Assembly: GCA_964652585.1 (NCBI GenBank)
Contig: CAZZDA010000010.1
Coordinates: forward strand, 1-25,746
Reading direction: 5' to 3'
DNA from: CAZZDA01 sp964652585
Lineage (GTDB): Bacteria; Patescibacteriota; Patescibacteriia; UBA1544
DNA: 25,746 nt
The notes under the pieces were generated by a model. The model saw only the letters and a program-made list of their open reading frames with translations. It did no database searches and had not been told where the DNA came from. This document shows positions 1 through 7,467 of the stretch, one piece after another (the first letter of the stretch is position 1; the number at the start of each line of letters is the position of its first letter). Both the position numbers and the translations under genes were made by a program.

Positions 1-46
1 CTTTTCAAGTCGCACTGGTCAAACCAGTGGCTTACCCTTTGGGGGT

Positions 47-814
47 GTGAGTTATGTAATGAGGCATCTAAAGCTTGGTTGGTCGCCAGAGCAAATAGCC
101 AATACAGTTAAGGATAAGGTTGGTGAATCAATATCGCATGAGGCTATTTATCAATATATTTATGCCCAAATATACAGGGACGGACATGGCTACCTCAAAC
201 CTCGTTGCGAAGACTTACGACCATATTTAGCTAGACGCAGGAAGCGCAGAATGAGGAAAGGGATGCGCAAAAGCTATCGCATAGATAAAGGCATATTACC
301 GTCAATAGATAATCGTCCAAAAGAGGTTGATTTAAGAATAAGTGTGGGGCATTGGGAGAATGATCTGATAGTATCCAGACAATCAAAGGTTAAGTTAAAA
401 ACAATAAATGAACGTTATTCGGGATTGGTGTTTATCAAAAAAGTAGAAGATGGAACTATAGAAGAATCAAATAGGGTTATGATTGAAAGATTAAGTACTA
501 TTCCACTACAATATCTAAAAACACTCACCATGGATAGGGGTTCTGAGAATCTAGGATACAAAGAGATTGAAAATACATTGGGGCTTGAGTGTTTTTATGC
601 TCACGCCTATCATTCTTGGGAGTGTGGTTGTAATGAGAATCTCAATGGCCTCATTCGTAGATATTTACCAAAAAAAACAGATTTCAGGACAGTGTCAGAT
701 GATGATATTAAAAAAATTGAATACTTATTAAACTCCAGACCAAGAAAAAGACTTGGCTACAAGACACCTTATGAGGTATTCTATGAAAAGACAGGTGTTG
801 CACTTCAGGGTTGA
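47..814 (+). CDS. IS30-family transposase, 5'-truncated or running off the window edge
   Basis: This is a DDE transposase that would move its own IS30-type element. The visible 255 residues begin near the conserved GWSPEQIA segment. They contain the catalytic core: first Asp in GHWENDLI (about residue 105), second Asp in TMDRGSEN (about 164), and Glu in NENLNGLIRRYLPKKTDF (about 198). Family members usually run above 300 residues, so the N-terminal helix-turn-helix part is missing here. Position 47 is a GTG. The frame stays open back to base 2, but those 15 codons do not look like the basic linker expected before GWSPEQ. Either the gene continues off the edge after a frame change, or it was cut near base 47. 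The 3' end (ttgcacttcagggttgaat, 799-816 or so) resembles the right terminus of IS30 elements, where the inverted repeat overlaps the gene end. Family assignment is firm; whether the protein is functional is doubtful. Confidence 0.85.
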   Translation: MSYVMRHLKLGWSPEQIANTVKDKVGESISHEAIYQYIYAQIYRDGHGYLKPRCEDLRPYLARRRKRRMRKGMRKSYRIDKGILPSIDNRPKEVDLRISVGHWENDLIVSRQSKVKLKTINERYSGLVFIKKVEDGTIEESNRVMIERLSTIPLQYLKTLTMDRGSENLGYKEIENTLGLECFYAHAYHSWECGCNENLNGLIRRYLPKKTDFRTVSDDDIKKIEYLLNSRPRKRLGYKTPYEVFYEKTGVALQG

Positions 815-816
815 AT

Positions 817-831
817 GTACCCAACAGCACC
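817..831. repeat. Target-site duplication, left copy
   Basis: The 15-bp sequence gtacccaacagcacc lies just left of the IS1202-type element and recurs exactly at 2247-2261. Both copies are followed by t, so 16 bp match, but the element's TGT...ACA termini claim that t on the left side. This exact direct repeat at both junctions defines the insertion and shows that it is recent enough not to have drifted. Confidence 0.9.
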
Positions 832-878
832 TGTTAGGAAAAAGATAAAAGTGGACTTTTAAAAGTTAAAACCGGACT
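832..878. repeat. Left end of the IS1202-type element: terminal repeat with two transposase-site motifs
   Basis: Two direct copies of the motif AAAAGWTAAAASYGGACT are visible at 840-857 and 861-878. Their starts are 21 bp apart, two helical turns. The outer copy lies inside the terminal inverted repeat. The right end carries the same pair in inverted orientation. Their use as transposase binding sites is inferred from position and repetition. Confidence 0.7.
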
Positions 879-2134
879 ATCTTGAGTTTTTCAAGCGGAA
901 CGTTTTGACTGCCCAAACATGTGCTTCCCTGCCAAAATCGTATGTGGGCAATATTGTTTTTGATGTCGGGAACAATCTTTAAATCCACATCTTCTCTCGG
1001 CATGCCTTTTGGTACTTTAAGATCCAGCCCGTCCAAAGAGATCCTTCGATAGCTGTCAACCGCTCTTTGCGCTCGCAAGCAGAAGATATCATCAAGGTGT
1101 GTGTACGGCTCCGGTATGCGGAAGGGTTTGAAGAGCGATCTCTTTTCTTCCAATGCTCTTTCAAAACGCAGTATCGGTATTTCCTTCGTTGTCGCGTGCA
1201 CCCATTTCGTATTGTAGATGTGTATCAGCTCTTTGAGCACCGCTCGCAATTCGTCAATACTGGTGAGCTTCTCCTTTGCTGCTCGTCGAACGATTCGGTC
1301 TTGCAACCATCGATACGGCCGCTCCACCTTGCCTTTTGCTTGGGGCGAGAGCGCGTAGATGGCGCCGACCTTGCACGTGGTGAGCGTTTGCTTCCACTGA
1401 GGATCAACATCATCCGTAAACTTCGCATAGGTGTTCCAAGGACTTTGCTTGTCGCGGTCTTTCACATATCTGAATATCGCGTGTTGATCCGCATAGTACT
1501 TCAATGGACAGCCATAGCTTAAAAACACCGCTTTTACAGCGCAAATATGCGCCCAAGTCGTTTCTCTTTCCCAAAGATCGGCATAGAGCAATGTTCTTGA
1601 ATAGTCATCCAAACTGGTGATGAGATACAATTTCTTTTCCATGTATGGTGACCATAAGTGATGTGAGCTGTCGTGCTGCACCAATTCACCGATAAAGTTG
1701 GTCAATACCTCTCTGTCATGGACTTTCTTTTCCTTGCGAGGGAAGTAGTAGCCATGTTCTTTTGCGCGGTTGATGATGGTGGGCACTGACACGGTAATAC
1801 CAACCTTTGCGAGATCGTCTCGTACCGCTGAGTAGTTGTACGTCGTCAAGGAAATATCCTTGTTCTCAATGAGCTTTTTTTCTTTTTTAAGTTCGGTGAG
1901 AATCTGTTGTTCAGCTTCTTTACTGATTGCATAGTTTGCCGATGTTCTCTTGTAGGCAATGGAGAAGGAACGGTCAGGATCCTTGTACGCTTTGATAAGT
2001 GTAAAGAACCGCGACTTTCCGATACTGAGCTTCTCCAGGGCTTGGGCTACAGAGAGTTCTTTGGCAAGGTATGATTCCAATATGGTTTCCACCTGCTCTT
2101 GGGATAGGCGTGTATGGAGCTGTGTGGGACTCAT
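866..2134 (-). CDS. IS1202/ISNCY-family DDE transposase
   Basis: This transposase of 422 residues is complete and probably active. The N-terminal half has helix-turn-helix character: LSVAQALEKLSIGKSRFF at about residues 27-44 and a second such region near 105-128. The RNase H-like catalytic core follows: first Asp in VQHDSSHHLW (about 154), second Asp in YYADQHAIFRYV (about 217), and catalytic Glu in SPQAKGKVERPYRWLQDR (about 272). The SPQAKG-x-VER signature and SLDDYSRTLLYA are typical of IS1202/ISNCY enzymes and separate them from IS481, IS3 and IS21. The C-terminal 100 residues hold the usual beta-rich tail (SLDGLDLKVP). The ATG at 2134 is chosen because an 11-bp perfect hairpin sits 2 bases upstream and no earlier in-frame start precedes it. 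No Shine-Dalgarno site is visible. The reading frame is undamaged. Confidence 0.88.
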   Translation of the reverse strand: MSPTQLHTRLSQEQVETILESYLAKELSVAQALEKLSIGKSRFFTLIKAYKDPDRSFSIAYKRTSANYAISKEAEQQILTELKKEKKLIENKDISLTTYNYSAVRDDLAKVGITVSVPTIINRAKEHGYYFPRKEKKVHDREVLTNFIGELVQHDSSHHLWSPYMEKKLYLITSLDDYSRTLLYADLWERETTWAHICAVKAVFLSYGCPLKYYADQHAIFRYVKDRDKQSPWNTYAKFTDDVDPQWKQTLTTCKVGAIYALSPQAKGKVERPYRWLQDRIVRRAAKEKLTSIDELRAVLKELIHIYNTKWVHATTKEIPILRFERALEEKRSLFKPFRIPEPYTHLDDIFCLRAQRAVDSYRRISLDGLDLKVPKGMPREDVDLKIVPDIKNNIAHIRFWQGSTCLGSQNVPLEKLKIVRF

Positions 2135-2136
2135 AG

Positions 2137-2166
2137 AGTAGAACGTTAAGAAGTAAACGTTCTACT
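2137..2166 (-). promoter_or_regulatory. Perfect hairpin abutting the transposase start codon
   Basis: Arms agtagaacgtt (2137-2147) and aacgttctact (2156-2166) pair over 11 bp with an 8-nt loop. In the transposase mRNA the stem ends 2 bases before the ATG. Such a stem would hinder ribosome access. In other insertion sequences (for example IS10 and IS200), start-site hairpins keep read-through transcripts from being translated; the same role here is an inference. Confidence 0.65.
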
Positions 2167-2198
2167 ATGCCCTATTGTGGATATTTTGACCACCTAAA

Positions 2199-2246
2199 AG
2201 TCCACTTTTATCTTTTCAACAGTCCAGTTTTAACTTTTAAATGACA
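2199..2246. repeat. Right end of the IS1202-type element: terminal repeat with two transposase-site motifs
   Basis: Read on the minus strand, the 18-bp motif occurs at 2238-2221 (inside the terminal repeat) and again at 2216-2199, 22 bp further in. The two variants of the motif (GAT...AGT and GTT...ACY) are in swapped order compared with the left end. Confidence 0.7.
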
Positions 2247-2261
2247 GTACCCAACAGCACC
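2247..2261. repeat. Target-site duplication, right copy
   Basis: This is an exact copy of 817-831 (gtacccaacagcacc). It ends one base before the TTGACA -35 box of the clpB promoter, so the insertion left the core promoter intact but replaced everything more than about 15 bp upstream of it. Confidence 0.9.
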
Positions 2262-2290
2262 TTGACAATATTTACTAATAGTTTTATACT
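2262..2290 (+). promoter_or_regulatory. Sigma70-type promoter of clpB
   Basis: TTGACA (2262-2267), a 17-bp spacer, and TATACT (2285-2290). The predicted transcription start is near 2297, at the very beginning of the CIRCE operator, which gives a leader of about 110 nt before the clpB ATG. Confidence 0.8.
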
Positions 2291-2295
2291 ATATA

Positions 2296-2322
2296 TTAGC
2301 ACTTGAGTAACAAGAGTGCTAA
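2296..2322 (+). promoter_or_regulatory. CIRCE operator (HrcA-binding heat-shock element)
   Basis: TTAGCACTT, a 9-nt spacer, and GAGTGCTAA. This differs at one base from the CIRCE consensus TTAGCACTC-N9-GAGTGCTAA. It sits right after the -10 box of the clpB promoter, the usual place for repression by HrcA. It implies that this genome encodes HrcA elsewhere and that clpB is induced by heat or protein-folding stress. Confidence 0.92.
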
Positions 2323-2328
2323 ATGTAG

Positions 2329-2369
2329 ATTCCCGCTTTTCCTCCAAAGGCGGACTGACGCGCGGGAAT
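2329..2369. repeat. REP-like palindrome in the clpB leader
   Basis: Arms attcccgc (2329-2336) and gcgggaat (2362-2369) pair perfectly over 8 bp around a 25-nt interior. The attcccgc...gcgggaatgaca pattern resembles short palindromic repeats scattered in many bacterial genomes. It lies in the transcribed leader, between CIRCE and the start codon. Confidence 0.6.
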
Positions 2370-2406
2370 GACATGATATTTATTATGTATTAGTAGCATC
2401 GTAACT

Positions 2407-5004
2407 ATGCAATTTACTACCAAAGCACAAGAAGCGCTTGCGGAAAGCCAGCAGCGCGCGTATGAAAACCAGCACGGTCGTTTAGAGCCCGTGCATCTTT
2501 TAGTTTCTTTGCTGAATCAGCAAGAAGGTTTTATCCCAGCACTTTTAGAAAAAATAGAAAAGTCAGTATCTGCTCTAAAAGAACAAGCGGAAACACAGGA
2601 AAATGCTTTACCAAAACTTACGAAAAGTGAAGAACCGCAACCATCCCCTGCTCTCGTACAAGTGCTTCGTCAGACAGAAAAAGAGGCAAAGTCCATGAAG
2701 GACGAATTCATCAGTGTTGAGCATTTGTTTTTAGCGCTCATAGAAATACAAACAGCTATTACTCCTCTTTTAGCAAATATGGCGCTTACACATACTGCTG
2801 TTGAAAAAGCACTCAAAGACGTACGAGGGTCAGAACGTGTTACTACGCAAAGCCCTGAAAATTCCTACCAAGCGCTGGAAAAATTTACACTCAATTTGAC
2901 CGAACGCGCGAGAGCTGAAAAAATTGATCCGGTTATTGGTCGTGATGAAGAGATTCGTCGTGTGATGCAAATTCTCTCACGCCGCACAAAAAATAACCCG
3001 GTACTTATTGGCGAGGCCGGAACCGGTAAAACCGCCATTGCGGAAGGTTTGGCACAACGTATTGCGGATAGTGATGTTCCTGAAACTCTCAAGAACAAGG
3101 AACTTTTAAGCCTTGATCTGGCATCGTTAGTTGCGGGATCAAAGTTTCGCGGTGAATTTGAGGAGCGTCTGAAAAGCGTTATTAAGAACATTCAAGAAGC
3201 AGAAGGGCGATATATTCTCTTTATTGATGAATTGCATACATTAGTTGGTGCGGGAGCAACAGAAGGTGCTATGGATGCATCTAATATATTAAAACCGGCG
3301 CTTGCACGCGGTGAGTTGCATACAATTGGCGCAACGACACTCAAAGAGTATCAAAAATATATTGAGAAAGACGCAGCGTTAGAGCGTCGATTTCAACCGG
3401 TATTTGTTGCCGAACCCGCACTTGAAGACACTATCGCTATTTTACGCGGTATTAAAGAGAAGTATGAAGTACATCACGGCGTGCGCATTACCGATGGAGC
3501 ACTGATCGCCGCGGCAAATCTTTCACAGCGCTATATTGCCGATCGTTTTTTACCTGACAAAGCAATTGACTTGATAGATGAGGCAACATCCGGTATTCGT
3601 ATGGAAATTGACAGTCTGCCAACGGAACTTGACCAATTGAAGCGCAAAGAGACAAAACTAGCAATTGAACGACACTCGTTGGTAAAAGAAAAAGACACCT
3701 CTTCTCAAACAAGGCTTAAAGAGCTTGATAAGGAGCGTGCGAATTTGCAGGAAGAAATTAAAAAGCTTGAGTTGCGTTGGAAAAATGAAAAATCATATAT
3801 TGATGCCATGCGTGAAAGCTCAAAAGCAATTGACGAATTAAAATCCCAAGCCGATATTGCGGAGCGTGATGGTGATTTGGCGTGTGTTTCAGAGATTCGC
3901 TACAGCAAATTGCCTGAAGCTGAAAAACAATTGAAGAGCGCCCAAACAAAGCTCAATAAAATTCAAAAGGACAGCGCGATTCTCAAAGAAGAAGTGAATG
4001 AGGAAGATATTGCGGAAGTTGTGGCACGCTGGACGGGAATTCCGGTGAGTAAAATGCTTAAGAGCGAGGCCGCAAAACTTGCTGAGACCGAAAAAGTGCT
4101 TGGACAACGTGTGGTAGGTCAAGAAGATGCAATTGTAGCTGTTGCGAACGCTTTACGCCGTTCTCGCACCGGACTGGCTGAGGAGGGAAAGCCCATGGGA
4201 TCATTTCTCTTCTTGGGACCCACCGGTGTTGGTAAAACAGAATTGGCACGTGCTTTGTCAGAATTTTTGTTTAATGATGAGCATGCGCTTGTACGCATTG
4301 ATATGTCCGAATATATGGAAAAGCACGCGGTAGCACGACTTATTGGATCTCCTCCCGGATACGTTGGCTATGAAGAAGGTGGACAGCTCACAGAGGCTGT
4401 ACGCCGTAGACCGTATAGTGTGTTGCTTTTTGATGAAATTGAGAAAGCGCACGGCGATGTTTTTCATATCTTCTTACAGATATTGGAGGATGGGCGCTTG
4501 ACCGATGCGAAAGGCAGAACCGTAAACTTCAAAAATACGGTGATTATCTTTACTTCAAACATTGGCAGTCAGGAAATTTTGGATCATACCATAAAAGATT
4601 CGGATGACACCGCTCTCCAACAGGTGATTGAACCGCTCATGAAGCGTTACTTTAAGCCGGAATTTTTGAATCGTTTAGATGAGCAAATTATTTTCCATGC
4701 TTTAACGCCAAAACATCTGGAACGTATCGTTGCTATACAGCTTGAGCGTGTTGTTGCGCGTGTTGCAGAGAAAGGAATAACACTGTTATTTACCACCAAA
4801 GTGCATACATGGCTTGTTAAAGAGGGGTATGATCCTGCATACGGTGCAAGACCATTGAAGCGATTGATCCAAAACCGTATTTTAGATCCGCTCTCGCTGG
4901 CATTGATCGAAGATACATATGGAGAAGGTTCTAAAATACAGGCAGATATGGTAAAAGAAAAGATTACTTTTACGGATACGTTAAACAAGGATAGTAAAAA
5001 ATAA
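2407..5004 (+). CDS. clpB: ATP-dependent disaggregase ClpB (Hsp100)
   Basis: ClpB is a hexameric AAA+ chaperone in the cytosol. It threads aggregated protein through its pore and works with DnaK. At 865 residues it is standard length. Domains in order: Clp-N repeats (about 1-145); AAA1 with Walker A GEAGTGKT (202-209) and Walker B ILFIDE (about 270-275); a coiled-coil middle domain (about 405-525) that marks ClpB rather than ClpA; and AAA2 with Walker A GPTGVGKT (604-611), pore loop GYVGYEEGG (about 652) and Walker B LLFDEIEK. The AAA1 P-loop has Ala where Pro is usual (GEPG to GEAG), and the AAA1 pore Tyr is Phe (KFRGEF). Both changes are mild and the catalytic residues are intact. The ATG at 2407 begins the normal family N-terminus (MQFTTKAQEAL). 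No Shine-Dalgarno site is visible. It is transcribed alone from the CIRCE-controlled promoter and closed by a terminator. Confidence 0.96.
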   Translation: MQFTTKAQEALAESQQRAYENQHGRLEPVHLLVSLLNQQEGFIPALLEKIEKSVSALKEQAETQENALPKLTKSEEPQPSPALVQVLRQTEKEAKSMKDEFISVEHLFLALIEIQTAITPLLANMALTHTAVEKALKDVRGSERVTTQSPENSYQALEKFTLNLTERARAEKIDPVIGRDEEIRRVMQILSRRTKNNPVLIGEAGTGKTAIAEGLAQRIADSDVPETLKNKELLSLDLASLVAGSKFRGEFEERLKSVIKNIQEAEGRYILFIDELHTLVGAGATEGAMDASNILKPALARGELHTIGATTLKEYQKYIEKDAALERRFQPVFVAEPALEDTIAILRGIKEKYEVHHGVRITDGALIAAANLSQRYIADRFLPDKAIDLIDEATSGIRMEIDSLPTELDQLKRKETKLAIERHSLVKEKDTSSQTRLKELDKERANLQEEIKKLELRWKNEKSYIDAMRESSKAIDELKSQADIAERDGDLACVSEIRYSKLPEAEKQLKSAQTKLNKIQKDSAILKEEVNEEDIAEVVARWTGIPVSKMLKSEAAKLAETEKVLGQRVVGQEDAIVAVANALRRSRTGLAEEGKPMGSFLFLGPTGVGKTELARALSEFLFNDEHALVRIDMSEYMEKHAVARLIGSPPGYVGYEEGGQLTEAVRRRPYSVLLFDEIEKAHGDVFHIFLQILEDGRLTDAKGRTVNFKNTVIIFTSNIGSQEILDHTIKDSDDTALQQVIEPLMKRYFKPEFLNRLDEQIIFHALTPKHLERIVAIQLERVVARVAEKGITLLFTTKVHTWLVKEGYDPAYGARPLKRLIQNRILDPLSLALIEDTYGEGSKIQADMVKEKITFTDTLNKDSKK

Positions 5005-5034
5005 CAGGTATCTTGGAATAGAGAGTAAAAAAAT

Positions 5035-5061
5035 ACGGCTCGCTTCACGGCGGGCCGTTTT
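5035..5061 (+). terminator. Intrinsic terminator between clpB and the convergent gene
   Basis: Arms acggctcgc (5035-5043) and gcgggccgt (5050-5058) form a 9-bp stem with one G-U pair and a 6-nt loop, followed by a T run. An A run just upstream (5027-5033) means the same hairpin can also stop the convergent minus-strand transcript. Confidence 0.8.
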
Positions 5062-5079
5062 GAGTTAAGGCATGAGAGG

Positions 5080-5646
5080 TTATTGCAATGGTGTTTTTAC
5101 GAGGAGTTTTTTTGTTCGTTGCAGGTCTTCTTTGTATTTTTCACGTACGTATGGCGTTGCGTGCACCCATGTTTTTGACTGCCAATCACCTGCGAGATAG
5201 TCGTTGAGCACTGCCCAAAAATAGAGTTCATAGAGTTCACGGAGCTCTACCATTTCTACATCAGAAAGTCGGTATGATTTGCACGCAGTGGCGCAGTATC
5301 CATTTTCCACCGCTCTCTCATATACCTGCGCGAGTCGTGGTAACGTATCTCTAGCGATTTCATATTGTCTGATTGACTTGCCCATAAAACTACTGGTGTG
5401 CCATCTTCTCACCATTGACGCAAGTACGATTATTTCATCCAATACCAGACCACGTGACTCCATATCGTTGATGAAGCGTACGAGCTTATTTGCCGAAATA
5501 ACAATACCCTCCCCGGGAGACGTAACAAAAAGACTGCTCCAATAAGGTATGGTATTTCCATTCTCATCAACGCTTGTTGCGAATAATTTCGTATGGAAAG
5601 AAGTAAGAGCAATAAGAACTAAAGCAGTGATAAAAACTTTGATCAT
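5080..5646 (-). CDS. Exported protein of unknown function
   Basis: I do not recognise a family. The start is the ATG at 5646: an AGGAGG ribosome site lies 5 bases upstream, one of the few clear ones in the window, and translation from there gives a clean signal peptide (MIKVFITALVLIALTSF, cleavage likely after LFA). The mature part is about 165 residues, mostly helical and charged. It has one C-x3-C pair (GYCATACKSY), which could form a disulfide outside the cell, and Trp- and Tyr-rich stretches near the end. The gene is driven by a consensus promoter that lies inside the neighbouring divergent gene, with a leader of about 115 nt. It is convergent with clpB. The divergent arrangement with another exported protein suggests a surface role, but this is inference only. 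Confidence 0.75.
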   Translation of the reverse strand: MIKVFITALVLIALTSFHTKLFATSVDENGNTIPYWSSLFVTSPGEGIVISANKLVRFINDMESRGLVLDEIIVLASMVRRWHTSSFMGKSIRQYEIARDTLPRLAQVYERAVENGYCATACKSYRLSDVEMVELRELYELYFWAVLNDYLAGDWQSKTWVHATPYVREKYKEDLQRTKKLLVKTPLQ

Positions 5647-5685
5647 GACAACCTCCTTTGGGGTGTACACGAGAAAGGTGATGTA

Positions 5686-5694
5686 TGGTATACT
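5686..5694 (+). promoter_or_regulatory. Extended -10 promoter of the lysozyme-fold gene
   Basis: TGG-TATACT (TG at 5686-5687, -10 at 5689-5694) without a good -35 box. Transcription would start near 5701, giving a 16-nt leader before the ATG at 5717. This supports that start over the earlier in-frame codons. Confidence 0.5.
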
Positions 5695-5716
5695 GCATGC
5701 GAGCCTTCAAGCTACT

Positions 5717-7393
5717 ATGCACATATTTCAAAAGAACATAAAAAAAGCTAAAAAAACAGGGGTCTATATTATACTCTTTGCGCTCCTTTTTGTCAATTTT
5801 GGAGTTGCCCATCCTTCGGCTTCCGCTTCAACATTTAACGCGAATTATCTTATTTCTGACGTTGAGCTTACCGATACTCTTTCTTTCCCTACTCCAGATC
5901 ATGTGCAGGCATTTCTCTACTCGCGCGGCAGCCCCCTTGCAACCCACACTGAATCAATCAATACGGACAATCTTTTTAAGCTTATTGATGGTACGGCAAC
6001 GCTTTTGAAAGCACAGCGGCACTTGCCGGCAAGTCAGCGGAGCATTTCTCCCGCGCAAATACTCCAAGCTGCATTTTTGGACGACTACCCGGTGCTCAAA
6101 AGTATTACAAGCGATGATTTGGCGCTTGGCACCATAGCAGAACTTATACGAGGTTCTCAAACAAAAGCTTCAGAACTTATTTGGCGTGCAGGTCAATACT
6201 ATGAAATTTCTCCAAAGTTTCTCATAACGCTTTTGCAAAAAGAACAAAGTCTTATCACCTCTGCGTCTCTCACAACAGAGAAGCTTGATTGGGCAATGGG
6301 TGCCGGGGCATGTGATAGTTGCGATAAAAATGATAGCAAGCGCAGATTAATATATGCCGGATTTTCAAAACAAATTGCTTGGGCGGCGCAAAAGTATCGT
6401 GAGTACTTAACTGACATTGAGACAAAAGGTACAACTATATCCGGTTGGGCGCCCGGTATTACGAAAACAACTGTTGACGGAATAACGGTCACGCCATCAA
6501 ATAGCGCAACAGCTGCCATGTACACCTATAATCCTTGGGTTGGCAAATATGGCGGCGGCTCAACACGCTGGGGAGGTAATTCACTTTTTTGGAAACGTTG
6601 GCAGGAGTGGTTCCAGACAAGTTATCCGGACGGCAGTTTATTGCAAGTTGCCGGAGAGCCGGGAGTCTGGCTGCTTTCTCGTAACGAAGTGCATCCCATT
6701 GCTTCAAAAGCGGTTATGTTCTCGCGCTTTGGTCCGCACGCTGATAAACGCATCATGACCGTTGCCGCACCCGATCTTGCGCAGTATCCGCATGGTACCC
6801 CAATTCAATTTCCAAATTACTCTATTGTCATAACGCCGGATGACGAAAAATATTTACTTGTCGGTACTACAAAAAGAAAATTTGCGAGCGATGAAGTTTT
6901 TCGCTCCATTGGTATTAACCCGGAAGAATTAGAAGAAGCTACGCTTGACGCGCTTGCACATTATACTGACGGTCCCCTGCTTACCGCGGAAACCGCCTAT
7001 CCTACAGGAGCATTATTACAAGACATAACAACAGGCGGCGTCTATTTTGTACAAGACGGCATAAAACATCCTCTCTGGTCACGAGAACTTTTAGATCTTA
7101 ATTTTGAAGGTCAGCGTCTTATTGCAACTGATCCGGAGGAACTTGCAAGCTACCCAAGCGGCGAACCGCTTCGCTTTCCTGAAGGAGCTCTCGTGAAGTC
7201 TCCCGCGTCCCCTGTGGTCTATGTTATTTCAAACGGCACAAAACGTGCTATTGACACAGAAGATACCTTCCTAGGATTAGGATATAAATGGACAACGATC
7301 ATTACGACAACCGACAGATCGCTTGAACTGCATCCTACAGGACCCGTTTTGACGCTCCAAACGCAAGATATCAGTATCGCTACGCAAATGTAA
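5717..7393 (+). CDS. Exported lysozyme-fold protein with tandem beta-repeats
   Basis: This is a protein of 558 residues from the ATG at 5717. An earlier in-frame start would place the signal peptide internally. Residues 1-38 form a signal peptide (KKTGVYIILFALLFVNFGVA, then a PSASAS cleavage region). Residues about 110-300 look like a lytic-transglycosylase/lysozyme-fold domain: helical, with E176 in LITLLQKEQSLI as the likely catalytic Glu, followed by an aromatic-rich segment (YNPWVGKYGGGS, RWGGNSLFWKRW). It also has a CDSC pair (199-202). Residues about 303-550 hold four imperfect repeats of about 60 residues with the pattern YPxGxLL...VYxVxxGxKRxI...F...LxxYPxGxPL. They start near 303, 368, 428 and 490. 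Such repeats look suited to binding wall or surface polymer. Peptidoglycan cleavage is inferred from the fold and one Glu, and is not certain. Confidence 0.75.
   Translation: MHIFQKNIKKAKKTGVYIILFALLFVNFGVAHPSASASTFNANYLISDVELTDTLSFPTPDHVQAFLYSRGSPLATHTESINTDNLFKLIDGTATLLKAQRHLPASQRSISPAQILQAAFLDDYPVLKSITSDDLALGTIAELIRGSQTKASELIWRAGQYYEISPKFLITLLQKEQSLITSASLTTEKLDWAMGAGACDSCDKNDSKRRLIYAGFSKQIAWAAQKYREYLTDIETKGTTISGWAPGITKTTVDGITVTPSNSATAAMYTYNPWVGKYGGGSTRWGGNSLFWKRWQEWFQTSYPDGSLLQVAGEPGVWLLSRNEVHPIASKAVMFSRFGPHADKRIMTVAAPDLAQYPHGTPIQFPNYSIVITPDDEKYLLVGTTKRKFASDEVFRSIGINPEELEEATLDALAHYTDGPLLTAETAYPTGALLQDITTGGVYFVQDGIKHPLWSRELLDLNFEGQRLIATDPEELASYPSGEPLRFPEGALVKSPASPVVYVISNGTKRAIDTEDTFLGLGYKWTTIITTTDRSLELHPTGPVLTLQTQDISIATQM
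5768..5796 (-). promoter_or_regulatory. Consensus sigma70-type promoter reading leftward, inside the divergent gene
   Basis: On the minus strand: TTGACA (5796-5791), exactly 17 bp, then TATAAT (5773-5768). Both boxes are perfect. The site is within codons of the signal peptide of the plus-strand gene and drives the exported-protein gene that starts at 5646. Confidence 0.8.
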
Positions 7394-7467
7394 CCAACAA
7401 TTCACAACTCGCTACTCACAACAAAAACTTTTTGTTGTAGGTTGTCAGTTGTAGGTTGTCAGTTGGA
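7394..7467. repeat. Intergenic imperfect hairpin built from gttg/caac words
   Basis: The left half reads ccaacaattcacaactc..., the right half gttgtaggttgtca twice in tandem (7434-7447, 7448-7461) plus gttgg. The halves are roughly complementary around a perfect core: acaacaaaaa (7418-7427) and tttttgttgt (7429-7438). It fills the whole gap between two genes and could act as a weak terminator or RNA processing site. No gene lies in it. Confidence 0.6.

Larger units (their letters stand above)
832..2246 (-). mobile_element. Complete IS1202/ISNCY-type insertion sequence (1415 bp)
   Basis: The element starts with TGT at 832 and ends with ACA at 2246. Its terminal inverted repeats (832-857 and 2221-2246) match at 20 of 26 positions. 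It encodes one transposase on the minus strand and is bracketed by a perfect 15-bp duplication. Long target duplications are a known trait of IS1202-family elements (ISNCY in older naming; from memory about 24-29 bp in IS1202 itself and about 15-18 bp in the ISTde1 group), and this one fits the second class. It landed between the right end of the IS30-type remnant and the clpB promoter. Each end carries two copies of an 18-bp motif, AAAAGWTAAAASYGGACT. Confidence 0.85.

Noticed and set aside
1..46. Small hairpin cactggt-caa-accagtg at the window edge as an IS terminus
   Set aside because: Too little sequence to the left to define an element end or a partner repeat.
1067..1522. Long open frame antisense to the IS1202-type transposase
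   Set aside because: It mirrors the transposase codons, has no ribosome site and resembles no family.
7434..7461. Tandem 14-bp repeat that might hint at a CRISPR or iteron array
   Set aside because: Only two copies, no spacers, no cas or replication genes nearby; it is part of the imperfect hairpin.
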